This document shows positions 9,195-11,761 of a stretch of 11,761 nt of DNA, piece by piece; within the stretch, counting starts at the first letter, position 1; each line of letters opens with the position of its first letter. A program made the position numbers and the translations under genes. Below the pieces are notes generated by a model. The model made no database searches. It worked only from the letters and a program-made list of their open reading frames with translations, and had not been told where the DNA came from. The stretch is from Hepatocystis sp. ex Piliocolobus tephrosceles (taxonomy: Eukaryota; Apicomplexa; Aconoidasida; Haemosporida; Plasmodiidae): the NCBI GenBank assembly GCA_902459845.2, contig CABPSV020000643.1, positions 1 to 11,761 of the forward strand. Reading direction: 5' to 3'.

Positions 9195-10384
9195 GTGACA
9201 TTAGTACCTTTATTGTTCCACAGTGTGACTTAAATTATAAAAAGGAAAATACATCGGTTAACAGTAGCATAGTTGATGATAATGTCAATAATGTTATGAT
9301 CAATAATGGCTATATAAATAACACAATTGATAAAAATAATTATAACAGTGGTAATAATTATAGTAGTGGTAATAATTATAGCAATAACAACAATGAACTG
9401 TATATAATAAACAAAAACATAAATGACAATATGTCCTTATTAAATGATACAAAAAAAAATATCGAAGATAATACAAATAAACATATAAATAATAACGAAG
9501 ATGCTTACTATGATTCTTATGATACAATTAATCATGTAGGTGTTGGTATAAATCGTAGTAGTAGTAGTAGTGTTAGTGTTTTTAGTGATAAAATGATTCA
9601 TACGTATAGTGATATATATACAGATAATGACAAATATAATTGTGCTCGTAGTCATAGCCAATATAATAGTAACAAACACAACAACTATTATAATAGTCTT
9701 TATAATAATCACTATAGTTATCCATACAATCATATAAATAATAACTACAACAACAAATTTTGTAACAGTATATTAACAAATATGCTAAATAAAAATATAT
9801 ATTCTCATACATCAGATAAAAATTGTTTTGCATTACAAAATAATAATACAAATGTTAATAACAATATTGGTAATATTTTAAATGAAAGTTCGAATAAACC
9901 CATTAATGAAAATATAGATATAAATTTATGTTTATCTACTGATGATAAAATAAACGAATGCTTCCCAAACTCAAATAAACAAATGAAATTACATATTCCT
10001 TCACAAGATAACAACAATACTATTGAATGTTTCACACCAGACTATTATAACAACAAATTTAACGAAACAAGTAATTTTAACCAGTCTATAAAAAATGACT
10101 TAGATGATGTAAACTTATATAATAAAATAGATAAATTAGGTAACAACCCAGCAGGTGTTTATAAAATAAGAATCAACGGTGCTGTTCAAGCTTGGAGAGC
10201 TGAATGGAGAAGTACTAGTGGTTCTAAGAAAACAAAAAATTTTGGAATAAGTACCTATGGAGTTAGTTTAAGTAAAAAATTAGCAATTGCAATGAGAGCA
10301 AAAATGGCAGGTGAATGTTTAGTTGCTGATGATGGTACAGTGTTTGATTATAGAAATAGGAAAGTACCCAACGCTACGTGTTAG
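110..10384 (+). CDS. Giant ApiAP2 family transcription factor with three AP2 domains, N-terminus probably incomplete
   Basis: A single open frame of 3,424 codons ends at TAG 10382-10384. It encodes a predicted sequence-specific DNA-binding protein of the nucleus. Three AP2 domains are recognisable: RGVYFDRSQKAWIGSWY plus a basic/aromatic helix (about 1917-1970), QGVFYQDSKKAFCANWY (2708-2762), and AGVYKIR...QAWRAEWR (3347-3400), 24 residues from the C-terminus. Basic clusters suitable as nuclear localisation signals lie near 1342-1350 and 2201-2211, with a further Lys-rich run at nt 6959-6982. Most of the rest is Asn-rich low complexity and short tandem repeats, as is common in P. falciparum. 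No intron is needed. The ATG at 110 sits on the fold-back junction and probably replaces a native Val (GTG) codon of the repeat array, so the true start should lie further upstream, outside the window. ApiAP2 membership is secure. The exact orthologue is not: AP2-HS is a three-domain candidate, but its remembered neighbours do not match. Confidence 0.93.
113..250 (+). repeat. N-terminal 18-bp repeat array (VSG[G/V][D/N]N hexapeptide)
   Basis: About seven consecutive 18-bp units encode VSG, then Gly or Val, then Asp or Asn, then Asn. The early units read GVDN and the later ones GGNN; the final unit is degenerate (VNGGNS). The left border is the chimaeric junction, so the true copy number is unknown. 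Part of this array is the source of the inverted copy at 76-111. Confidence 0.85.
254..469 (+). other. Complex N-terminal island 1, predicted helical (residues 49-120)
   Basis: This is a non-repetitive stretch starting YFYDSEKIASALCSTISKT and continuing through a Lys-rich segment and MIINNFIYYSIKNGSYIKL. The hydrophobic spacing suggests two or three amphipathic helices, and the composition is unlike the flanking arrays. It is immediately followed by the GCTS array and then by a second helical island, so the array may be an insertion in a loop of a folded unit. No known family is recognised. Confidence 0.6.
482..637 (+). repeat. 12-bp Cys repeat array: 13 copies of Gly-Cys-Thr-Ser/Asn
   Basis: Thirteen perfect-length units run without interruption. 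They mix GGCTGTACTAGT, GGATGTACTAGT and GGATGTACTAAT, giving GCTS eight times and GCTN five times. Cys recurs every fourth residue, 13 in all. Because the 12-bp unit contains no stop in several frames, the same stretch is open in other frames on both strands; those frames are shadows. This array is likely to vary in length between isolates. Confidence 0.95.
650..775 (+). other. Complex N-terminal island 2, predicted helical (residues 181-222)
   Basis: This non-repetitive segment begins ITYAHKKQLMNILIESLL and continues with a Cys-containing YCICINKYIG and a short beta-like SLYLNG end. It lies directly after the GCTS array and may continue the fold started at residues 49-120. The hydrophobic content is high for this protein. 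No catalytic or metal motif is evident. Confidence 0.55.
941..1078 (+). repeat. Asn/Ser tract ending in five 12-bp Asn-Asn-Cys-Ser units
   Basis: An AAT/AGT trinucleotide tract encoding mixed Asn and Ser passes into five ordered 12-bp units, TGTAGTAATAAT, at 1019-1078. These give Cys at regular four-residue spacing. The unit sequence is unrelated to the GCTS array but has the same period and the same Cys spacing. Confidence 0.88.
1286..1375 (+). repeat. 15-bp repeat array, six [I/T]NKT[K/R] units
   Basis: Six consecutive 15-bp units based on ATAAATAAAACAARA encode INKTK, TNKTR and related pentapeptides; the last unit is degenerate (TNETN). The array is basic. It is followed at 1391-1462 by a hydrophobic, probably helical island (KETYIRFLKFYLLYN). 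Confidence 0.9.
1592..1675 (+). repeat. Tyr-Asn rich tandem tract
   Basis: Repeated 9-bp AACTACAAC-type units encode NYN triplets interspersed with Asn runs and one Lys. The tract resembles the longer NYNNN array further downstream but is less regular, and it lies just before the CxxC island at 1724. Confidence 0.8.
1724..1786 (+). other. CxxC-helix island (residues 539-559)
   Basis: A non-repetitive stretch begins ACKYCLKEYILKNILTMYN. Cys540 and Cys543 form a CxxC pair followed at once by a predicted amphipathic helix. A similar arrangement (CSCNFC, then a helix) occurs at 2330-2380. The pairs could bind metal together, but that is inference; no known zinc-finger family is recognised. Confidence 0.45.
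1988..2242 (+). repeat. 15-bp repeat array, 17 NYNNN-type units
   Basis: Seventeen 15-bp units based on AACTATAACAACAAT encode NYNNN. Variants NNI, NSC, NTT, NNS and DTT cluster at the two ends, and seven identical core units lie in the middle. This centre-homogeneous, edge-degenerate pattern is typical of an array that expands internally. Confidence 0.93.
2327..2431 (+). other. Cys-x-Cys-x2-Cys helical island (residues 740-774)
   Basis: A complex segment starting NCSCNFCTTLLAKEIQND carries Cys at residues 741, 743 and 746. They are followed by a predicted helix and a basic stretch. It echoes the CxxC-helix island at 1724. No family is recognised. Confidence 0.4.
2483..2647 (+). repeat. Charged Glu/Lys tract
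   Basis: Fifty-five residues are almost only Glu and Lys, with Gly and Asn, in EEKK and GEK steps encoded by GAA/AAA/GGA. The tract is probably helical and highly charged and acts as a flexible spacer. The frame depends on several long A runs, so both sequencing and replication indels are likely here. Confidence 0.85.
2726..2842 (+). other. Six-Cys island, possible metal-binding segment (residues 873-911)
   Basis: Six Cys are arranged C-x4-C-x17-C-x2-C-x8-C-x2-C (residues 873, 878, 896, 899, 908, 911), with Gly and aromatic residues between them and little of the Asn-rich composition. The GVCNSCG and GGCISC pairs look like the paired CxxC ligands of treble-clef or rubredoxin-type zinc sites. 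I cannot match a named family, and Cys also arises here in simple repeats, so the reading is tentative. Confidence 0.4.
2852..3013 (+). repeat. 18-bp repeat array, nine DNNINS-type units
   Basis: Nine 18-bp units (GACAATAACATAAACAGT and variants) encode DNNINS, with Met/Thr and Asn substitutions in units three, four and nine. The four units at 2924-2995 are nearly identical. The array follows the six-Cys island directly. Confidence 0.92.
3050..3226 (+). other. Complex helical island (residues 981-1039)
   Basis: One of the longer non-repetitive stretches of the N-terminal half. It contains CEFSQIHKFVQKNFNYPTNH, then an aromatic helix-like LYIYHYLYKYLLEQHKK, then a charged tail. It lies between two repeat arrays and is a good candidate for a conserved structural segment. 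The function is unknown. Confidence 0.55.
3248..3367 (+). repeat. 15-bp Cys repeat array, eight VCNSS units
   Basis: Eight 15-bp units (GTTTGTAACAGTAGT and variants) encode VCNSS or VCNNS, with one VCNSR and one ICNSS. Eight Cys therefore lie at exact five-residue spacing. This is another of the unrelated Cys-bearing arrays of this protein. Confidence 0.93.
3830..3922 (+). repeat. Poly-Asn tract
   Basis: AAT and AAC codons are interrupted by single Gly, Asp and Ser codons, a simple Asn homopolymer region. A shorter alternating Asn/Ile tract occurs upstream at about 3626-3694. Confidence 0.85.
4100..4165 (+). other. Short complex motif with basic cluster (residues 1331-1352)
   Basis: The segment VDELGQFLLVDRRKKKGKSK joins a hydrophobic strand-like stretch to a basic cluster at residues 1342-1350. 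The basic part would serve as a nuclear localisation signal. The hydrophobic part is unusual in this Asn-rich surrounding and may be a conserved linear interaction motif. Both readings are inference. Confidence 0.4.
4229..4411 (+). repeat. Asn/Ser/Gly trinucleotide tract
   Basis: AAT, AGT and GGT codons form irregular NNSSGNN repeats. There is no strict unit length. It is probably unstable by replication slippage. Confidence 0.85.
4424..4465 (+). other. Four-Cys cluster (residues 1439-1452)
   Basis: Cys at residues 1439, 1443, 1447 and 1452 are spaced C-x3-C-x3-C-x4-C in VCKYKCNGQCHDEKC, with a His after the third. The following LHDEIMLHNY is not repetitive. It could be a metal site or simply a conserved short segment; no family is recognised. 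Confidence 0.35.
4817..4918 (+). other. Complex hydrophobic island (residues 1570-1603)
   Basis: A non-repetitive stretch TDCLNLKKILGGLIFNGVHY continues to NILNNHRTVLKNN. The hydrophobic pattern suggests a short folded or interaction element rather than a spacer. The function is unknown. Confidence 0.45.
4982..5053 (+). repeat. 24-bp repeat, three NGMGTGMT units
   Basis: Three 24-bp units encode the octapeptide NGMGTGMT; the third has Ile for the first Met. The Gly/Met/Thr composition is unlike the other arrays of this protein. Confidence 0.9.
5180..5218 (+). repeat. Val-Pro dipeptide repeat
   Basis: Six Val-Pro steps followed by Val are encoded by 6-bp GTACCT/GTACCA units with some GTT/GTG variation. 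The extended hydrophobic Pro-rich rod is the only one in this protein. Confidence 0.85.
5534..5605 (+). repeat. 12-bp repeat, six TNV[G/D] units
   Basis: Six 12-bp units (ACAAATGTAGGT or ACAAATGTAGAT) encode TNVG or TNVD. Just upstream, 5450-5495 holds shorter NNKNGI/NNKNNI steps. Confidence 0.9.
5675..5764 (+). repeat. 15-bp repeat array, six NKNGI units
   Basis: Six uninterrupted 15-bp units (AATAAAAATGGAATC/T) encode NKNGI. Synonymous changes (AAC to AAT, ATC to ATT) step along the array, which shows the direction of its degeneration. It ends about 95 bases before the first AP2 domain. Confidence 0.93.
5858..6019 (+). other. AP2 DNA-binding domain 1 (residues 1917-1970)
   Basis: The segment reads KPQ then RGVYFDRSQKAWIGSWY, then a basic turn and YGWDEARNLATKARFAFENK. 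It has the ApiAP2 plan: three beta strands with the GVY and KAW...W residues, then an amphipathic helix with the xxEARxLAxxAR signature. In AP2 domains the strands contact the DNA major groove. Both Trp of the strand region are present, so this looks like a complete DNA-binding unit. A 91-residue Asn/Ser tract follows after only 13 residues. Confidence 0.9.
6059..6331 (+). repeat. Long poly-Asn array with higher-order AAC/AAT structure
   Basis: Ninety-one codons are nearly all Asn with occasional Ser (AGC). At the left end the codons are not random: AAC-AAC-AAT-AAC-AAT-AAC repeats as a strict 18-bp unit. Later, longer units end in AGC. The array therefore expanded in blocks larger than one codon. 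The opposite strand reads as a long Leu run, which is a shadow and not a gene. Confidence 0.93.
6710..6742 (+). other. Basic cluster, probable nuclear localisation signal (residues 2201-2211)
   Basis: The run RRRRKKRKKRG is a strong monopartite-type basic signal. A second Lys-rich run (KKKR followed by more Lys) lies at 6959-6982. Both fall between AP2 domains 1 and 2. A nuclear role fits an AP2 factor, but localisation was not tested here. Confidence 0.6.
7262..7408 (+). repeat. 21-bp repeat array, seven heptapeptide units
   Basis: Three units of GKNCDNS-type (third ending in Ile) are followed by four of DKSGDNI-type, all exactly 21 bp. The two halves look like diverged forms of one ancestral heptapeptide with conserved Lys and Asp-Asn positions. 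The DNA is unusually CpG-rich for this window (ATCGAT, GGCGA, AGCGA). Confidence 0.88.
7688..7777 (+). repeat. 15-bp Cys repeat array, six GCNNN units
   Basis: Six 15-bp units (GGATGTAATAATAAT; the first has AAG for the last codon) encode GCNNN and are followed by a terminal GCC. Cys recurs every five residues. Confidence 0.93.
8231..8395 (+). other. AP2 DNA-binding domain 2 (residues 2708-2762)
   Basis: The segment reads LPQGVFYQDSKKAFCANWY, SNGKQEKKYFS, then FGEEKARNLAIAARKRFES. It follows the AP2 plan closely. The usual KAW Trp is Phe and the usual GVY Tyr is Phe, both conservative. The helix EEKARNLAIAAR is canonical. The Cys within the third-strand region is less common. It should bind DNA, possibly with a preference unlike domain 1. 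Confidence 0.9.
8429..8623 (+). repeat. Compound 15-bp array: six ANSGT units then seven GNSNT units
   Basis: Immediately after AP2 domain 2, six 15-bp units encode ANSGT (one ANSGA). They switch abruptly to seven GNSNT-type units (first GSSNT, second GNSNI), then a GNSSS end. The equal period and shared NS core suggest that one form arose from the other. Confidence 0.93.
9098..9193 (+). repeat. Poly-Asn tract with interspersed Cys
   Basis: AAT codons are interrupted by three TGC codons (Cys), spaced by four to six Asn. Cys insertion into an Asn run is again seen, here as TGC rather than TGT. Confidence 0.88.
10148..10309 (+). other. C-terminal AP2 DNA-binding domain 3 (residues 3347-3400)
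   Basis: The segment reads PAGVYKIRINGAVQAWRAEWR, a Ser/Lys-rich turn, then YGVSLSKKLAIAMRAKMAGE. The Trp-x3-Trp of the strand region and the LAIAMRAKM helix support an AP2 fold, but the helix start (VSLSKK) lacks the acidic EEA signature and the second strand is longer than usual. Only 24 residues follow, ending VPNATC. It is a divergent but intact domain, and the C-terminal tail is non-repetitive and probably conserved. Confidence 0.82.
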
Positions 10385-10403
10385 TTCGTGCACATACACG
10401 CAT

Positions 10404-10407
<4 letters not shown>

Positions 10408-10449
<42 letters not shown>
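10408..10449. repeat. (TA)21 dinucleotide tract
   Basis: A pure TA repeat of 42 bases begins 23 bases after the stop codon of the AP2 gene. It is a simple microsatellite of the 3' untranslated or intergenic region. Its length will be unstable. Confidence 0.95.
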
Positions 10450-10453
<4 letters not shown>

Positions 10454-10512
10454 CATAAACATACATACATACATATATACATAAACATACATACATAAAC
10501 ATACATACATAT
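10450..10512. repeat. CATA-type simple repeat
   Basis: CATACATAAACATACATA-like steps follow the TA tract directly. They are irregular tetranucleotide and octanucleotide repeats with no visible coding potential. Confidence 0.85.
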
Positions 10513-10749
10513 ATATGTAGTGTACGTTTTATAGTATTTTCCTTTTTAATCAGGTTTTGTTTTAAATACCGTCTTATTATTTATTCGAATTTTTTGAAGT
10601 ATATATGTTTATGTGACACATACATGAGCCTATATGCAAAAGAAATAAAAATAACACACCCTTAAAAATAAAAAATAAAAAATAAAAAATAAAAAAATTA
10701 ATTTTTGTTTGCATATACACACCATACATTTATCATTTAACTTTTTTTT

Positions 10750-11028
10750 TATTTTGTACTTTTTTCCATTTTGTACTTTTTTCCATTTTGTACTTTTTTC
10801 CATTTTGTACTTTTTTCCATTTTGTATTTTTTTCTATTTTGTATTTTTTTCCATTTTGTATTTTTTTCCATTTTGTATTTTTTTCCATTTTGTATTTTTT
10901 TCCATTTTGTATTTTTTTCCATTTTGTATTTTTTTCCATTTTTTACTTTTTTCCATTTTTTACTTTTTTCCATTTTTTACTTTTTTCCATTTTGTATTTT
11001 TTTCTATTTTATACTTTTTTCCATTTTT
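10750..11028. repeat. 17-bp intergenic minisatellite, 16 units
   Basis: Sixteen units of TTTTTTCCATTTTGTAC and variants occur with an exact 17-base spacing (the CC/CT pair recurs from 10766 to 11021). Variants are clustered: a first block ends GTAC, a middle block ends GTAT, three units end TTAC, then mixed forms. Two units carry CTAT for CCAT. One strand is strongly pyrimidine-rich. Seventeen is not a multiple of three and the unit has no stop, so several frames read through; none is a plausible gene. Confidence 0.95.
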
Positions 11029-11239
11029 TTTTAATTTTAAATAACATTTTGTTTAAAAATTGTAAAAAGAACTTTTACAGTAAATTTTTGTTATTAAAAA
11101 AGGGAACAAAAAAAAAAAAAAATAAATATGTACATATATATATATATGTATGTATGTATATACATTTTAACACACACGCGAATATTGATGTATGCACTCA
11201 TGTATACAACACTCTTATTTTAAAATGATATAATTACAA

Positions 11240-11268
11240 TAAAAAAAAAAAAAAAAAAAAATTACAAT
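11240..11268. repeat. A21 tract between 9-bp direct repeats
   Basis: A run of 21 A (11241-11261) is bordered by AATTACAAT on both sides (11232-11240 and 11260-11268, the second overlapping the end of the run). It is most likely a simple poly-A slippage product near the 3' end of the minus-strand gene. Confidence 0.7.
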
Positions 11269-11346
11269 TAAAAGCAAATGTTACATAACAAAAACAAATA
11301 TATCAACACGAAGTAACAATATGTGGGGAGTATGTGTGTGTCTAAA

Positions 11347-11761
11347 TCAAACTGGGGTTTCGAATAAAACAATATTATATTTCTTGTTTTTATTTTCAGC
11401 TGTCATTCTTAAATATCTATTATTAATAAAATGAATTGATCCGATAAAGTCATTTTTTTGGGTTATAAAAACACACCATGTTCCTACAGATGTATAATAA
11501 AAATATGTTGCAACTTTTAACAAACTTTCTGACAGTTTGTCCATTTCTATATTGTAATCATTTATAAATTCATTAATAACATGTTGTTTGAAATTTTTAT
11601 TCATTTGTTCATCCATATAAGAAGTATCGATACGTACATTTGTTATATTTTGTGTTTTCGTATTTTTATAATTAATACATGTATAATATGATTTTGCATT
11701 CATATAATTTAATTCAGTCGTACGTGAAGGATGGAAACACAATAATTTATATTTCGTTTTC
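11347..11761 (-). CDS. 3' part of a small conserved protein gene, weakly dynein light-chain-like; 5' end outside the window or near the edge
   Basis: The frame is open from the right edge to TGA at 11347-11349. The composition is balanced and non-repetitive, unlike the neighbouring DNA, and GC rises near 11710-11745, which favours coding. There is no AG on the minus strand between 11761 and about 11549, so no splice acceptor falls in that part. The first ATG in frame is at 11703 (118 residues), but the coding-like sequence upstream suggests the protein starts beyond the edge. The C-terminal half (GTWCVFITQKN, later YNIVLFETPV) recalls the beta-rich ends of Tctex-1 or LC8 dynein light chains, with a QKN triplet as in Tctex-1. 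The match is weak and the family assignment is a guess. Confidence 0.6.
   Translation of the reverse strand, partial: KTKYKLLCFHPSRTTELNYMNAKSYYTCINYKNTKTQNITNVRIDTSYMDEQMNKNFKQHVINEFINDYNIEMDKLSESLLKVATYFYYTSVGTWCVFITQKNDFIGSIHFINNRYLRMTAENKNKKYNIVLFETPV

Larger units (their letters stand above)
10385..11346. other. Convergent intergenic region of about 960 bp
   Basis: The region lies between the stop codons of two genes that face each other, so it should hold both 3' untranslated regions and their polyadenylation sites. It contains the (TA)21 tract, the CATA repeat, A/T runs with AATAAA-like words near 10644 and 10666-10700, the 17-bp minisatellite at 10750-11028, an (A)15-type run near 11108, a TATA/TGTA patch near 11130-11164 and an A21 tract at 11241-11261. 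I see no RNA gene or credible reading frame. The frames through the minisatellite are translations of a stop-free repeat. Confidence 0.75.

Noticed and set aside
110..10384. Assigning the gene to AP2-HS (PF3D7_1342900)
   Set aside because: Three AP2 domains with one at the C-terminus fit, but the remembered neighbours (PEPCK and phosphoethanolamine methyltransferase) do not match the convergent gene here. Without a search I leave the symbol empty.
11108..11164. Poly-A run followed by TATA/TGTA repeats as a promoter
   Set aside because: Both flanking genes point towards this region, so no gene starts here; such A/T tracts are ordinary in Plasmodium intergenic DNA.
10709..11228. Phe-rich plus-strand frames and Lys-rich minus-strand frames in the intergenic region
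   Set aside because: They are translations of the stop-free 17-bp minisatellite in several frames, with no complex sequence outside the repeat.

Overview
The window is protozoan nuclear DNA of the genus Plasmodium, most likely subgenus Laverania (P. falciparum or a close ape-parasite relative). The evidence is the extreme A+T content, the very long Asn-rich low-complexity coding sequence built from AAT/AAC codons, the (TA)n and poly-A/T intergenic DNA, and plant-like AP2 DNA-binding domains of the apicomplexan ApiAP2 family. Nothing looks prokaryotic, viral, CRISPR-like or transposon-borne.

Layout. (1) Bases 1-111 are a rearranged left edge: an exact direct copy of 299-373 joined to an inverted copy of 159-194. 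It looks like an amplification or assembly chimaera at a contig end. (2) Bases 110-10384 (+) are one uninterrupted reading frame for a giant ApiAP2 transcription factor of at least 3,424 residues. It has three widely spaced AP2 domains, near residues 1917-1970, 2708-2762 and 3347-3400, the last almost at the C-terminus. Short complex islands, several helical or Cys-bearing, are separated by at least a dozen short-unit tandem repeat arrays. The apparent start codon lies on the rearrangement junction, so the real N-terminus is probably missing. (3) Bases 10385-11346 are the intergenic space between two convergent genes, with a (TA)21 tract, an ACATA-type simple repeat and a 16-copy 17-bp minisatellite. 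(4) Bases 11347-11761 (-) are the 3' part of a second gene. It encodes a small protein with weak resemblance to dynein light-chain families and runs off the right edge.

No functional link between the two genes is visible; they only share the 3' intergenic region. Which ApiAP2 this is cannot be settled from the window. AP2-HS also has three AP2 domains with the last near the C-terminus, but its neighbours in P. falciparum, as I recall them, are PEPCK and phosphoethanolamine methyltransferase, which does not fit the convergent neighbour seen here. I therefore give no symbol. The points most worth following up are the Cys-bearing arrays, a helical N-terminal region split up by repeats, a six-Cys island, an unusually CpG-dense coding patch, the higher-order poly-Asn array beside the first AP2 domain, and the left-edge chimaera.
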